A DNA stretch of 64,000 nucleotides from an uncultured Pelagibacteraceae bacterium (GCA_902627805.1 CACOKN010000002.1:124001-188000), one strand, 5' to 3'; positions 40,987 through 52,104 are shown, counted from the first letter of the stretch. Numbers and translations are program-made. Notes: generated from the sequence alone by a model not told the origin.

Positions 40987-41798
40987 GATTTAGCTATTTC
41001 TAAAGTTGATTTGATGTAACCACTCATGCTTCCACAATCAAGATATTTTCCAGAAAAATTATGAGCAATGAATTTTTTATCATTTTGAATTAATGTTTGG
41101 ATAGCATCTGTAATATGTATTTCTCCTCCTTTACCTGGTTTTTGTGTAAGTAATTTTGAAAAAATTTCTCTGGGTAAAATATATCTTCCAATCACTGCTT
41201 TATTAGATGGTGCTTTTTTTATAGAAGGTTTTTCAATAACATCTGAGATCAAATAATTATTCTTATTTATTTTAGTTTTTAACTTATAAATTCCCCATCT
41301 CGAAACGTTATTTTTTCTAACATTCATACTAGCCATAACAGACGCATTGTATTTTTTATGGATCTTTATCATTGATTTAGAACAATTTTTTTTAATAATA
41401 AGATCATCTGGTAACAACATTAAAAAAAAATTATCTTTTATGAATTTTTTGGTTTTTAAAACGGCATCACCAGTACCAAGAGGTTTGTTTTGATAAACAA
41501 ATTTTATCATTTTTTTATATCTTAAAATTTTTTTATATTCATTCTTAATTCTTTTATCTTTCTTTTTTTTAATAATCTTTTTATAAAAATTATCATTATA
41601 AAAATAAGTTTTTATCATTTTCTTCTTATTTGAAATTATAAAAATAACCTCTTTAATACCTGCATCAATGCATTCATCTAGAATGTATTCAATTCCTGGT
41701 TTACCATTAATAGGTAAAAGTTCTTTTGGAAATACACTGGTTAATGGAAGTAAACGTGTACCCAAACCAGCTAAAGGAATAATTGCTTGTTTAATCAT
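40983..41798 (-). CDS. galU: UTP-glucose-1-phosphate uridylyltransferase
   Basis: AIIPLAGLGTRLLPLTSVFPKELLPINGKPGIEYILDECIDAGI; FLMLLPDDLII. Confidence 0.94.
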   Translation of the reverse strand: MIKQAIIPLAGLGTRLLPLTSVFPKELLPINGKPGIEYILDECIDAGIKEVIFIISNKKKMIKTYFYNDNFYKKIIKKKKDKRIKNEYKKILRYKKMIKFVYQNKPLGTGDAVLKTKKFIKDNFFLMLLPDDLIIKKNCSKSMIKIHKKYNASVMASMNVRKNNVSRWGIYKLKTKINKNNYLISDVIEKPSIKKAPSNKAVIGRYILPREIFSKLLTQKPGKGGEIHITDAIQTLIQNDKKFIAHNFSGKYLDCGSMSGYIKSTLEIAKS

Positions 41799-41832
41799 TC
41801 AAATGTTTTACTTATTAAAAAGTTTTATACAA

Positions 41833-42642
41833 ATGAAAATTTTATTAAATAATAATGATTTAAATGAGGCATTAGAAAATGTGTCTAATTTAGGTTTTGT
41901 TCCTACCATGGGAAGTCTTCACAAAGGCCATATATCGTTAATTAAACAATCCAAAAAAAAATGTAATAAAACTATTGTAAGTATATTTGTAAATCCAAAA
42001 CAATTTAATAATAAAAATGATTTTAAGAAATATCCAAGAAATAGAAAGAAGGACTTATCAATTTTAAAAAGACTTAAAGTTAATTATGTATATTTACCAA
42101 GTGCTAAGGAAATTTATAGAGTAAAGAGATCCTCTAAGATTATAATTTCAAAAAAAGACAGAATATTATGTGCTAAGTACAGAAAAGGACATTTCGAGGG
42201 TGTAATTGATGTAATGGAACGCCTAATTGATAACATCAAACCTCAAAAAATTTTTATGGGAGAGAAAGATTTTCAACAATTATATCTTTTAAAAAAATAT
42301 TTGAGAAAACACTCTTCAAAAATAATAGAATGTGGAACAATTAGAGAAAGAAACAAATTAGCATTATCTTCCAGAAATTCATTATTACAAAAACATGAAA
42401 AAAATTTAGCTGCGAAATTAATTACCAATATGATGAAACTTAAAAGAAAAATAAATATGCGATCAAATATTAAAAAAGTACTTAATAAGACTAGAAATGA
42501 AATAAATAAATTACAAAATATTAAAATTGAATATCTCGAATTAAGAAATATTAAAAATCTTGAAATTTCAAATAAATTAAAAAATTCAAAAATTTTCGTA
42601 TCTTTTTATGTCAATAATGTAAGGTTGATTGATAATTTTTAA
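41833..42642 (+). CDS. panC: Pantoate-beta-alanine ligase
   Basis: GFVPTMGSLHKGHISLIKQSKKKCNKTIVSIFVNPKQFN; GEKDFQQLYLL; LALSSRNSLL. Start set at Met 41833, outside galU. Confidence 0.93.
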   Translation: MKILLNNNDLNEALENVSNLGFVPTMGSLHKGHISLIKQSKKKCNKTIVSIFVNPKQFNNKNDFKKYPRNRKKDLSILKRLKVNYVYLPSAKEIYRVKRSSKIIISKKDRILCAKYRKGHFEGVIDVMERLIDNIKPQKIFMGEKDFQQLYLLKKYLRKHSSKIIECGTIRERNKLALSSRNSLLQKHEKNLAAKLITNMMKLKRKINMRSNIKKVLNKTRNEINKLQNIKIEYLELRNIKNLEISNKLKNSKIFVSFYVNNVRLIDNF

Positions 42643-42646
42643 AATT

Positions 42647-44020
42647 CTATAAAAAATAAGCCCCAACACCTAAAAAAGAAACAAAACCTATTACATCAGT
42701 GATAGTTGTTACAAAAACACTAGAAGCGATTGCAGGATCGATTTTCATTTTTTTCAATGTGACAGGAACAAGTATTCCAAACAAACCTGCAACTACCATT
42801 GTCAAAATCATTGAGATCGATATTATTAATGATAATTGGTAATCTTGAAACCAAACTTGAACGATAAAAGAACTTATAACAGCAAAAATTATTCCATTTA
42901 GAATACCAATATTGAATTCCTTAATAATGTTTTGATTAAAATTATTTCTTGTTAAATCATTTGTTGCTAAAGTTCTAACAGTGACTGCTAAAGTTTGCAT
43001 ACCTGCATTACCACCCATCGATGCAACTATTGGCATTAAAAATGCCAAGACAACCATTTGTTCAATTGTTGCACCAAATAAACTAATACAATAAGTAGCC
43101 AGAAATGCTGTGAATAAGTTTAGTAGTAACCAGTTAAATCGTCTTTTAGTTTTTGTGATAACACCATCTGTAATTTCTTCGTCACCAACACCAGCTAATC
43201 TTAAAGCATCTTCCTCAGCTTCTTCTTTTAAAACTGTTAATACATCATCGGAAGTTATCATTCCTACAAGTTTATTATTTTTATCTACAACACAAGCTGA
43301 GTTTAAACCATAATTTTCAAATGAGTTACCAACTTCTTCTCTATCCATATCCACTGGAACTAAAAAAATTGAGTCATCCATAATTGAAGACATTTTTGTT
43401 TCTCTGGGTGTTGTTAATACTTTTGAGGATGGCACAGCACCAATAGGTTTAAAATTTTCATCAACAATGTAAATTTCTAAAAACTCTTCTGGTAAGTCTT
43501 TATTCTCTCTTAAATAATCAATAGTTTGTCCTACCGACCAGTTACTTGGGATTGCTGTAAACTCTCTTTGCATTATCCTAGCAGCACTATCCTCTGGATA
43601 ACTAAGTCCTTCTAATAAAGCAAATCGATCTTTTGGAGGTAATAAACTTAATATGGCATTTTTATTTTTTTCCTCAACATTTTCTAAAATTGCTATCGCG
43701 TCATCAGATTCTAAATTTTTTAAAATCCTGACGATTGCATTTGATGAAAGATATTTAATTATTTCTGATTGAACAGACTCGTTTAGTTCAACAAATACCT
43801 CCGGATCAATTTTAAAATTATTTAATTTTATTAAACTTTCTCTGTCATTTTGACTTAAATGCTCAATAATATCAGCAGCATCAGCAGGATGCATTTCCTC
43901 AAAAGATCTAGTTATAAAAGATGCATCATTCGAGGTAATTTTGTCTGTTACAACTTTTATATATTCCTTATTAAATTCAAAATTAACTTTTTTATCTTTA
44001 ATTTTTTTTATTAAAGTCAT
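42647..44020 (-). CDS. mgtE: Magnesium transporter MgtE
   Basis: HPADAADIIEHLSQNDRE N-domain, CBS pair, PIVASMGGNAGMQTLAVTVR membrane signature. Confidence 0.96.
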   Translation of the reverse strand: MTLIKKIKDKKVNFEFNKEYIKVVTDKITSNDASFITRSFEEMHPADAADIIEHLSQNDRESLIKLNNFKIDPEVFVELNESVQSEIIKYLSSNAIVRILKNLESDDAIAILENVEEKNKNAILSLLPPKDRFALLEGLSYPEDSAARIMQREFTAIPSNWSVGQTIDYLRENKDLPEEFLEIYIVDENFKPIGAVPSSKVLTTPRETKMSSIMDDSIFLVPVDMDREEVGNSFENYGLNSACVVDKNNKLVGMITSDDVLTVLKEEAEEDALRLAGVGDEEITDGVITKTKRRFNWLLLNLFTAFLATYCISLFGATIEQMVVLAFLMPIVASMGGNAGMQTLAVTVRTLATNDLTRNNFNQNIIKEFNIGILNGIIFAVISSFIVQVWFQDYQLSLIISISMILTMVVAGLFGILVPVTLKKMKIDPAIASSVFVTTITDVIGFVSFLGVGAYFL

Positions 44021-44080
44021 AAATACACCTATTATTTAGACGGATCTTTTAATACAAAATGAAAAGAATACAATTTTTAA

Positions 44081-44710
44081 ATGCCTATAGAAATTAAAAA
44101 GTCACAAAATCCAATAAAATATGAAGACGCGATATCATTTATGGAAGATCGACTTAAAGATATCGATCTAAAAAAAGTAGATGATTTGATTTGGGTTTTA
44201 GAACATGATCATATCTATACATCGGGAACAAGCTATAACGAAAATGAGATAATAGATAAATCTATAGATATTATAAAAACTAATAGAGGTGGTAAAATAA
44301 CTTATCATGGACCAGGACAACTCATTTGTTATTTTGTAATTGATTTAAAAAAAGGTAAAAAAGATATTAGAAAATTCATATCTGTAATTGAAAAATCGAT
44401 TATTGAAACCCTGAAACTCTATGACATTGAAACATTTGCTGATAAAGAAAATATTGGCATTTGGTACAATGATAATTCAACTATAAAAAAAATTGCTGCT
44501 ATTGGGGTCAGGGTGAGTAAATGGATAGCCTATCATGGTTTTTCTATCAATATTAATAACGATTTAAAAAAATATGATGCAATTATCCCTTGTGGGATTA
44601 AAGATAAAGGTATCACTAATCTCAAACAAATTAAAAATCAAAATTATAACGATTTAGAAAATAAGCTAATAAAAATATTTAAAACTAATTTGAAAAATTT
44701 AATCTTTTAG
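44081..44710 (+). CDS. lipB: Octanoyltransferase (lipoate biosynthesis)
   Basis: [49 protein letters not shown]. Confidence 0.96.
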   Translation: MPIEIKKSQNPIKYEDAISFMEDRLKDIDLKKVDDLIWVLEHDHIYTSGTSYNENEIIDKSIDIIKTNRGGKITYHGPGQLICYFVIDLKKGKKDIRKFISVIEKSIIETLKLYDIETFADKENIGIWYNDNSTIKKIAAIGVRVSKWIAYHGFSININNDLKKYDAIIPCGIKDKGITNLKQIKNQNYNDLENKLIKIFKTNLKNLIF

Positions 44711-45596
44711 TCTTTAACAATTTATTAAAATAATCTGGTAATAAAGCTTTGTAAGTATATTTTTTTTTATTAATCATAAATCTTATTTGATAGGAATGAA
44801 GCATCAAATCTTTATTTATACCTTTCGAAGAAATAGATGAATTATATTTTTTATCACCAAAAATTGAATGTCCAATGTTAAATAATTGTTTTCGCAATTG
44901 ATGTTTTCTTCCTGTGATTGGTTTCATTTCTACTAAACTAGCATTGGTATTTTTATCTATCACTTTAAAAATCGTTTTAGCTTTTTCTATAATCTTTTTT
45001 CCATTATCGTACCTTATCAAATTATCATTCCATTCACCTGAGTCTTTTTCAATTTCTCCATTACATATTGCCAAATAAGTTTTGTGTACTTTTCTTAATC
45101 TAAATAGAGAGGTCAATAGTTGAGCTGTTTGTCTATTTTTCGCAATAATAAAAACACCTGAGGTATCTTTGTCTAATCTATGAACAGAGAATGGTTTTGT
45201 CCCTTGAAATATTTCACTTTTTGCAAATATATCTATTAGATTTTTTTTGGACTTAGTTCCACCTTGAACAGATATTCCTGCACTTTTATTTAGAACTATA
45301 AAATCTTCATTGTTATCTATGATCAAATTTTCGTTAGATTTTATTACCTCCATGGATGGATTGAATTGTTTTTTTTCGTGTTTAATTTTTTCTTTAAAAT
45401 CAAAATTGAAGAGTTCTATTTTATCATTTGTTTTAATCTTAAAAGAGCTTTTTATTTTTTTTTTGTTGATTTTAACTTTTCCCAACCTTAAACTTTTTTC
45501 AATAAGACCTTGCGGCACCTTTCCTAATTTATTTCTTAACCATCTATCAATACGCATGTTGTTACACGTTGACTCAACGATAAAACTTCTAATCAT
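44685..45596 (-). CDS. RluA/RluC-family pseudouridine synthase with S4 domain
   Basis: [52 protein letters not shown]. Confidence 0.93.
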   Translation of the reverse strand: MIRSFIVESTCNNMRIDRWLRNKLGKVPQGLIEKSLRLGKVKINKKKIKSSFKIKTNDKIELFNFDFKEKIKHEKKQFNPSMEVIKSNENLIIDNNEDFIVLNKSAGISVQGGTKSKKNLIDIFAKSEIFQGTKPFSVHRLDKDTSGVFIIAKNRQTAQLLTSLFRLRKVHKTYLAICNGEIEKDSGEWNDNLIRYDNGKKIIEKAKTIFKVIDKNTNASLVEMKPITGRKHQLRKQLFNIGHSIFGDKKYNSSISSKGINKDLMLHSYQIRFMINKKKYTYKALLPDYFNKLLKTKRLNFSN

Positions 45597-45615
45597 GAAT
45601 ATTTAAGGCTTTTAT

Positions 45616-46059
45616 TTATGCTGTAGCAGCTTTCTTATCTTCTTTTTTTTCAACTTCTTTTGCTGGATCTTTCTTTTTTTTATCAACTTTTTTGGCTTGA
45701 ATATCTCTATCAACAAATTCAATTATAGCCATAGGCGCATTATCTCCGTATCTAAAACCTGCTTTAATAATTCTTGTATAACCACCAGCTCTATTTTCGT
45801 ATCTTTTAGATAAAGTTTTTTTTACTTTATTGGCTGACTTAATATCCTGCAGTTGAGAAATCAAAATTTTAGTATTATGCAAACTATCTTTTTTGCCTAA
45901 TGTGATTATTTTATCAGCCTGTGGCTTTAAAAATTTTGCTTTTGGTAAAGTTGTTTTAATTTGTTCATACTTTATTAATGAATTAAGCATGTTTTTAAGC
46001 AGCGCTTTTCGGTGTTCAGAAGTTCTGTTTAACTTCTTATTTGCCATTCCATGTCTCAT
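45616..46059 (-). CDS. rplQ: 50S ribosomal protein L17
   Basis: [42 protein letters not shown]. Confidence 0.98.
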   Translation of the reverse strand: MRHGMANKKLNRTSEHRKALLKNMLNSLIKYEQIKTTLPKAKFLKPQADKIITLGKKDSLHNTKILISQLQDIKSANKVKKTLSKRYENRAGGYTRIIKAGFRYGDNAPMAIIEFVDRDIQAKKVDKKKKDPAKEVEKKEDKKAATA

Positions 46060-47087
46060 TAGATGCTTTCCTCTAATTTTTTAGACATTTCTGCAATATT
46101 ATCTGGTGGCCAATTTGGAATTTCCATACCTAAATAGAGAGACATACCAGTTAAGACTTCTTTTATTTCATTCAATGATTTTCTTCCAAAATTTGGTGTT
46201 CTTAACATTTCACCCTCAGATTTTTGAACTAAATCACCAATATAAATTATATTATCATTTTTAAGACAATTCATTGATCTCACAGATAGTTCAAGCTCGT
46301 CTACTTTTCTTAATAAATTTTTATTAAATTCAGGCTCTGTTGAAACTTCTTTAACTGGAGCTTCTACAGGTTCATCAAAATTAATAAACATTTTTAATTG
46401 ATCTTGAAAAATTCTTGCAGAATAAGCAACTGCATCTTCAGCAGAAATTGATCCGTTTGTCTCAACTTCCATCGTTAATTTATCGTAATCTAAAGCTTTA
46501 CCTTCTCTTGCAGTACTTACTGAATAGGAAACTTTTTTAACTGGACTATATAATGAATCTATTGCAATTAAACCTAAAGGTGGTTCTTCAGGTTTATTTA
46601 AATCAGCTGGAACATAACCTTTTCCAGTATTAACATTCATTTCCATATGGAAGTGAGTATTTTCATCCAAATTACAAATAACTAAGTCAGGATTCAAAAT
46701 TTCAACATCAGGAACTGATGTGATGTCAGATGCTTTTATTTCACCAGGTCCTTTAGCATCTAATACTAGCTTTTTGGTTCCCTCAGCAGCGCATTTTAAT
46801 GCTAGAGATTTAACATTTAATACAATATCAGTAACATCTTCTCTTACACCTTTGATAGATGTAAATTCATGAAGCACACCATCAATTTGAATTGAGGTCA
46901 CGGCTGCTCCTCTGATTGAGGATAGTAAAATTCTTCTAAGTGAATTACCAAGTGTTAAACCATAACCCTTTTCTAATGGTTCAGCGATAATTGTAGCGTG
47001 AGTTAGATCATCACTTATTTTTACGTCAAGTTTTGCAGGTTTGATTAATGATTTCCAATTTTTTACATTTACATTTTCTACGTCCAT
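46059..47087 (-). CDS. rpoA: RNA polymerase alpha subunit
   Basis: [42 protein letters not shown]-terminal [17 protein letters not shown]. Confidence 0.99.
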   Translation of the reverse strand: MDVENVNVKNWKSLIKPAKLDVKISDDLTHATIIAEPLEKGYGLTLGNSLRRILLSSIRGAAVTSIQIDGVLHEFTSIKGVREDVTDIVLNVKSLALKCAAEGTKKLVLDAKGPGEIKASDITSVPDVEILNPDLVICNLDENTHFHMEMNVNTGKGYVPADLNKPEEPPLGLIAIDSLYSPVKKVSYSVSTAREGKALDYDKLTMEVETNGSISAEDAVAYSARIFQDQLKMFINFDEPVEAPVKEVSTEPEFNKNLLRKVDELELSVRSMNCLKNDNIIYIGDLVQKSEGEMLRTPNFGRKSLNEIKEVLTGMSLYLGMEIPNWPPDNIAEMSKKLEESI

Positions 47088-47536
47088 TAAACTCTCCTTT
47101 TTTTGGGTGGTCTGGTACCATTATGTGGCATCGGGGTTGTATCTTTAATTGATAAAATTTTAAATCCTCTTGCCTGTAACGCTCTTAGTGCTGTTTCTCT
47201 GCCTGAACCAGGTCCCTTAACTTCCACAGATAAAGTTTTCATACCAAATTCTAAAGCTTTAGATGCTGCTGCATCTGCAGCAATTTGTGCTGCGTAAGGT
47301 GTTGATTTTCTAGAACCCTTAAAACCTTTTTGCCCAGCTGATGCCCAAGAAATTACATTTCCATTAGTATCAGCTATTGAAATAATTGTATTGTTAAAGG
47401 TTGATTGAACATATGCAATTCCATTTAAGATATTTTTTTTAGTTTTCTTTTTTTTTGAATAAGAACTTTTAATCGTTTTTTTTGGCGACTTTTCTTGACT
47501 CAATTCTTTGTTATCTTTTTTTTCTGATTTTGCCAT
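47087..47536 (-). CDS. rpsK: 30S ribosomal protein S11
   Basis: [44 protein letters not shown]; Lys-rich N-terminal extension. Confidence 0.98.
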   Translation of the reverse strand: MAKSEKKDNKELSQEKSPKKTIKSSYSKKKKTKKNILNGIAYVQSTFNNTIISIADTNGNVISWASAGQKGFKGSRKSTPYAAQIAADAAASKALEFGMKTLSVEVKGPGSGRETALRALQARGFKILSIKDTTPMPHNGTRPPKKRRV

Positions 47537-47537
47537 A

Positions 47538-47921
47538 TTATTTTTTAAGTGGAGTTAATTTTTTTCCAGCTATTGCAATAGCTTTACCCTTTCGCGTTCT
47601 GGCATTACATCTAGTTCTCTGACCTCTTACAGGTAATTTCTTTCTATGTCTCGAGCCTCTATAGCAAGCTAAATCTATTAATCTTTTTATGCTTAGTGAA
47701 TAATCTCTTCTAAGATCTCCTTCAACTTTAAAATTTTGATCAATGTATTCCCTTATTTTCAAAATTTCATCATCAGTAAGTTGATTCACTCTTTTTTCTT
47801 TAGGTATAGCTAATGATGTGCAAATTTGTTTTGAAAATTTATCACCAATCCCATAAATGTAAGTTAGCCCTACTTGAACTAATTTATTTTGTGGGATATT
47901 TATTCCTGCAATACGAGCCAT
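47538..47921 (-). CDS. rpsM: 30S ribosomal protein S13
   Basis: [58 protein letters not shown]. Confidence 0.98.
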   Translation of the reverse strand: MARIAGINIPQNKLVQVGLTYIYGIGDKFSKQICTSLAIPKEKRVNQLTDDEILKIREYIDQNFKVEGDLRRDYSLSIKRLIDLACYRGSRHRKKLPVRGQRTRCNARTRKGKAIAIAGKKLTPLKK

Positions 47922-47945
47922 AAATTTTGAGATAAATTTTAGCCT

Positions 47946-47973
47946 TTTATATAAGAAGTTCTTTCAAAGTCAA
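47946..47973 (-). promoter_or_regulatory. Candidate sigma70-type promoter for rpsM-rpsK-rpoA-rplQ
   Basis: Reverse strand TTGACT (47968-47973), 16-bp spacer, TATAAA (47946-47951), about 25 bp upstream of the rpsM ATG. Confidence 0.5.
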
Positions 47974-47977
47974 CGTC

Positions 47978-48541
47978 TTAAACATTAAGAAAAGCATCTA
48001 TTTTAGCGGTTATTTCTTCGATTTTAAGCGCACCATCTATTTCATAAAAGTTTGAATTTTTGGAATAGAAATCTAAAACGGGGCGTGTCATATCCATATA
48101 GGTGTCATATCTTTTTAGAATAATACTTGAGTCATCATCAGATCTTTTTTCTAAGGTTTTTCTTTTTTCAACTCTTTTAATTATTACCTCTTTTTCAACA
48201 TTAAGAAAAAAAATATAATCAATCTTTTGATTTGAACTTTCTAAAATATTTTCTAAATTCTTAGCTTGTTCCAATGATCTAGGATATCCATCAAAAATAA
48301 GTTTATTATTAAATTTTCCATCAAAAATAACTTTTTTAATCAATTCATTAACAATTTCATCACTTACAAATCTACCATCATTCATATCATTGATTATTCT
48401 TTTTCCTATTTCAGAATTTTTTTTTATTTCATCTCTTAACATATCACCTGTTGAAACTTGAAAACCATTAATTTTTTTTACTAAATATTTTGCTTGGGTT
48501 CCTTTTCCAGCACCAGGAGGTCCAAATAGGATTATATTCAC
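47978..48541 (-). CDS. adk: Adenylate kinase
   Basis: MNIILFGPPGAGKGTQAKYLVKK; STGDMLRDEIKKNSEIG; IFDGYPRSLEQA. Confidence 0.97.
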   Translation of the reverse strand: MNIILFGPPGAGKGTQAKYLVKKINGFQVSTGDMLRDEIKKNSEIGKRIINDMNDGRFVSDEIVNELIKKVIFDGKFNNKLIFDGYPRSLEQAKNLENILESSNQKIDYIFFLNVEKEVIIKRVEKRKTLEKRSDDDSSIILKRYDTYMDMTRPVLDFYSKNSNFYEIDGALKIEEITAKIDAFLNV

Positions 48542-48544
48542 GAA

Positions 48545-49825
48545 TTATCTTCCGAATTTTGTTTTTTTAATCAACTGTTCGTATTGGGAGCTCATTAATC
48601 TTGTTTGTATTTGTGTAACGGTATCTATTGCAACAACAACTACAATTAAAATAGATGTACCCCCCAGGTAGAAAGGAATTGGATAATTAGCAATTAAAAA
48701 CTCAGGCATTAAACAAACTAAAGTTAAATATAAAGCACCTATTGTTGTCAACTTTGTTAAAATATTATCAATATAAATTGCCGTACTTTCTCCAGGTCTT
48801 ATCCCAGGCACAAAACCACCGTATTTTCTCAAATTGTCTGCTGTTTCTGTTGGATTAAAAGTTATCGATGTATAAAAAAAAGTAAAAAATATTATTCCTG
48901 ATGCATAAAGCAACATATATAAAGGTTGCCCTTGAGTAAAATATGAACTTATATTTAAAAAAGTTTCATTGTCAGAAAAATTGAAATTTGAAAAAGTTAC
49001 TGGTAATAATAGTAATGCTGAAGCAAAAATCGCAGGAATTACTCCAGCTTGATTAATCTTGAGTGGTAAATGAGATGACTCTCCTCCATACATTTTATTA
49101 CCAACTTGTCTTTTAGGATAATTTATTAGTATTTTTCTCAAAGCTCTTTCCATAAAAACAATAAATAAAATTGTTAAGATTAATAAAACAAATAAAGCTA
49201 AGATCATCAATGTAGATACTGCTCCTGTTCTACCAAGTTCGAAAGTGGTAACTAAAGCTCTTGGAATTTCCGCAACAATACCAGCGAAAATAATAAGTGA
49301 TATACCATTACCAATTCCTCTTTGAGTAATTTGTTCTCCTAACCACATTAAAAAAATAGTCCCAGAAACAATAGTGGTAACAGTTGAAATCTTAAAAAAA
49401 ACACCAGGATTAATTACTAATCCAGCTGAGGACTCTAGTCCTACTGCTAATCCATAACCTTGAACTGTTGCAAGTAAAACAGTTCCATAACGAGTTATCT
49501 GAGTAATTTTTGCTCTACCAGTTTCACCTTGTGATTTTAAATTTTTAAAATAATCAGAAACACCAGTTAATAGTTGAACAATAATTGATGAAGAAATATA
49601 TGGCATGATTCCTAATGCAAAAATAGCCATTCTACTCACTGCGCCACCAGCAAAAACATTAAACATTCCTAATAAACCCTTTTGATTTCCTTCCATCATA
49701 ATTTTGAGTTGTTCAGGATCTATCCCAGGTAAAGGGACAAATGTACCGAATCTATAGACCACTAAAATAGCAAGGGTAAATATTATTCTATTTCTTAAAT
49801 CAGTATTTGATGATGATGCGCTCAT
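48545..49825 (-). CDS. secY: Preprotein translocase subunit SecY
   Basis: DLRNRIIFTLAILVVYRFGTFVPLPGID; LGIMPYISSSIIVQLL; GIGNGISLIIFAGI. Confidence 0.98.
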   Translation of the reverse strand: MSASSSNTDLRNRIIFTLAILVVYRFGTFVPLPGIDPEQLKIMMEGNQKGLLGMFNVFAGGAVSRMAIFALGIMPYISSSIIVQLLTGVSDYFKNLKSQGETGRAKITQITRYGTVLLATVQGYGLAVGLESSAGLVINPGVFFKISTVTTIVSGTIFLMWLGEQITQRGIGNGISLIIFAGIVAEIPRALVTTFELGRTGAVSTLMILALFVLLILTILFIVFMERALRKILINYPKRQVGNKMYGGESSHLPLKINQAGVIPAIFASALLLLPVTFSNFNFSDNETFLNISSYFTQGQPLYMLLYASGIIFFTFFYTSITFNPTETADNLRKYGGFVPGIRPGESTAIYIDNILTKLTTIGALYLTLVCLMPEFLIANYPIPFYLGGTSILIVVVVAIDTVTQIQTRLMSSQYEQLIKKTKFGR

Positions 49826-49834
49826 TAAATTAAA

Positions 49835-50290
49835 CTATTTTTTTAATTGTATTGAACCACCAATTTTTTCAAGTTTTTCAACAGCAGACTTTGATGCAAG
49901 ATCTGCCTCAATATTAATTTTATCTTTAATGGCTCCAGAACCTAAAATTTTTAATTTTATTGAATTTTGATCTATTAATTTTAGTTTTTTTAGTAAATTT
50001 GAATTTAGCGTGTCTGTAGTTTTAATATTTTTTTTATCAATATAAGATTGGATTTTATCTAGATTTAATATTGCAATTGTTTTTTTATTAACAGGGTTGA
50101 ATCCTCTCTTTGGAAGTCTTCTGTATAGTGGCATTTGTCCACCCTCAAAACTTTTAATCGCCACACCAGATCTGGATTTTTGACCTTTTACACCTCTTCC
50201 AGATGTTTTGCCCTTTCCAGAACCTATACCTCTACCAACTCTAAGTTTAGTTTTATTAATCTTATTTCTATTATTTAATTTAATCATCAT
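49835..50290 (-). CDS. rplO: 50S ribosomal protein L15
   Basis: [48 protein letters not shown]. Confidence 0.97.
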   Translation of the reverse strand: MMIKLNNRNKINKTKLRVGRGIGSGKGKTSGRGVKGQKSRSGVAIKSFEGGQMPLYRRLPKRGFNPVNKKTIAILNLDKIQSYIDKKNIKTTDTLNSNLLKKLKLIDQNSIKLKILGSGAIKDKINIEADLASKSAVEKLEKIGGSIQLKK

Positions 50291-50802
50291 CCTCTTTTTT
50301 CTATTATCTCAGAAATTTTTTTATTTCTTATTGAAGATATTTGCTTTGGTGAATTTTGTTTCAGTAGTGCTTTCATTGTAGCTCTAATCACATTATGGGC
50401 ATTTGATGTACCCATTGATTTAGCTACAATATCTTTTACTCCCAAAACCTCGCACACAGCTCGAACAGGACCTCCAGCTATTATACCCGTTCCTTTAGAT
50501 GCTGCTCTCAATACAATTCTGCCAGATCCGTCCTTAGCTTTAACATCATGATGAATTGTTCTTCCTTCTCGAAGAGGTATATGAATAAGCTTCCTTCTTG
50601 CCATTTCATTTGCTTTTTTTATAGCATCTGGCACTTGTTTTGCTTTAGCATGAGCTATTCCAATTTTACCGGACTGATTTCCAACAACAACTAGTGCTGA
50701 AAAACCAAATCTACGTCCACCTTTTACTACTTTTGTTATACGATTAATGTGAACTAATTTTTCTAAAATATCGTCAGTTTTTTTATCTTTATTATTATCC
50801 AT
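50287..50802 (-). CDS. rpsE: 30S ribosomal protein S5
   Basis: [49 protein letters not shown]; start set at internal Met MDNNKDKK. Confidence 0.97.
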   Translation of the reverse strand: MDNNKDKKTDDILEKLVHINRITKVVKGGRRFGFSALVVVGNQSGKIGIAHAKAKQVPDAIKKANEMARRKLIHIPLREGRTIHHDVKAKDGSGRIVLRAASKGTGIIAGGPVRAVCEVLGVKDIVAKSMGTSNAHNVIRATMKALLKQNSPKQISSIRNKKISEIIEKRG

Positions 50803-50803
50803 A

Positions 50804-51160
50804 TTAAAATTCCATACCATTTTTACGTAAAGTTTCAGCAAAAACTTTTACTCTTCCATGATATTTATAAATGCCCCTATCAAAGTAAATTTTGGTTATT
50901 TTTTTTTCTTGTGCTTTTTTTGCTAATTTTTCAGCTACGATCTTGGATAATTCAGTTTTATTTACTTTTTGACCAGACTTAATATCTTTTTCAATTGATG
51001 ATGCTGACAATAAAGTTACATTTTTCATATCATCAATTATTTGTGCCGAAATATTCTTTGATGATCTAGAAATACTTAGTCTATATCTGTCATTTGAGGC
51101 AACATTTTTAACCTTATTGCTCACTCTAAATCTTTTTCTTTTACTAGTATCTAATTTCAT
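50804..51160 (-). CDS. rplR: 50S ribosomal protein L18
   Basis: [56 protein letters not shown]. Confidence 0.95.
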   Translation of the reverse strand: MKLDTSKRKRFRVSNKVKNVASNDRYRLSISRSSKNISAQIIDDMKNVTLLSASSIEKDIKSGQKVNKTELSKIVAEKLAKKAQEKKITKIYFDRGIYKYHGRVKVFAETLRKNGMEF

Positions 51161-51699
51161 TATTTCTTTTTTCCTTCTTTTTTCAAAATATGTTGACCTT
51201 TTTCTCTTACACCCTTGCCTTTGTATGGTTCAATTTTTCTCAGAGTTTTAAGTTTAGATGCAATTGCACCTACTTGTTGTTTATCAGCACCACTTATTTT
51301 TAAAGTTGTTTGTTTTTCAACATTGATTTTAATTCCTTCTGGAATATCAAAATTGATATCATGGCTATAACCTAATTGTAAATTAAGTTGATTTCCTTTT
51401 AAAGCAGCTCGATATCCAACACCTACTAATTCTAGTATCTTCTCATATCCGGTGTTTGAACCAATAACTGCATTATTAATTAAACTTCTATTCATACCCC
51501 ATAATCGCTTAGTTTCTTGATCAATTTTTTTTGGTTTGATTGATATTTCTTTTCCATCTTTTATATCAAGATTAAAAACTTCTAAGTCAATATTAATTGA
51601 TTTTTTTCCCGAAGGCCCTTCTATGTTCAAAATATTACCAGCCAAAGCAACTTTGACTTTATCTGGAATTGAAATATTTATTTTACCAATTTTAGACAT
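51160..51699 (-). CDS. rplF: 50S ribosomal protein L6
   Basis: [46 protein letters not shown]. Confidence 0.97.
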   Translation of the reverse strand: MSKIGKINISIPDKVKVALAGNILNIEGPSGKKSINIDLEVFNLDIKDGKEISIKPKKIDQETKRLWGMNRSLINNAVIGSNTGYEKILELVGVGYRAALKGNQLNLQLGYSHDINFDIPEGIKINVEKQTTLKISGADKQQVGAIASKLKTLRKIEPYKGKGVREKGQHILKKEGKKK

Positions 51700-52094
51700 T
51701 AAAATACCTTACAAATTATTTCTCCACCCACTCTTTGCTTTCTTGCATCAATATCGGTCATGACACCTTTGGGGGTTGATACAATTGCTATACCTAAACC
51801 ATTATTTATTTTTGGTAAACTTTCTGCACTAGAAAAAATTCTTCTCCCTGGTTTTGAAACTCTTTCAAAAGTACTTATAACTGGGTTTCCTGAATGATAT
51901 TTAAGTTCTAAAGATAATAAAGATTTATTATTTTCTTTATTCACTTTGAAGTCTTTTATAAAACCTTCATTTTTTAAGATATCAGCAATCTTAGTTTTAA
52001 AATTTGAAGAAGGTAATTCAACTTTCTTATGGTTTCTATCTTGAGCATTTTTTATTCTTGCTATCATATCGCCAATTGGATCACTTAAACTCAT
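51699..52094 (-). CDS. rpsH: 30S ribosomal protein S8
   Basis: LSDPIGDMIARIKNAQDRNHKKVELPSSNFK; GLGIAIVSTPKGVMTDIDARKQRVGGEIICKVF. Confidence 0.98.
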   Translation of the reverse strand: MSLSDPIGDMIARIKNAQDRNHKKVELPSSNFKTKIADILKNEGFIKDFKVNKENNKSLLSLELKYHSGNPVISTFERVSKPGRRIFSSAESLPKINNGLGIAIVSTPKGVMTDIDARKQRVGGEIICKVF

Positions 52095-52104
52095 ATTTTC
52101 CTTT

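Noticed and set aside
41668-41832. N-terminal extension of the panC ORF in the track (MHSSRMYSIPGLP...)
   Set aside because: This part is antisense to galU; the conserved PanC protein starts at Met 41833.
44021-44080. Possible Mg2+ riboswitch (M-box/ykoK) upstream of mgtE
   Set aside because: The divergent gap is only about 60 bp, far too short for an M-box aptamer.
50803-50841. Extended start of rpsE ([12 protein letters not shown]...)
   Set aside because: Overlaps rplR coding and is not S5-like; the internal Met at 50802 fits the operon spacing.
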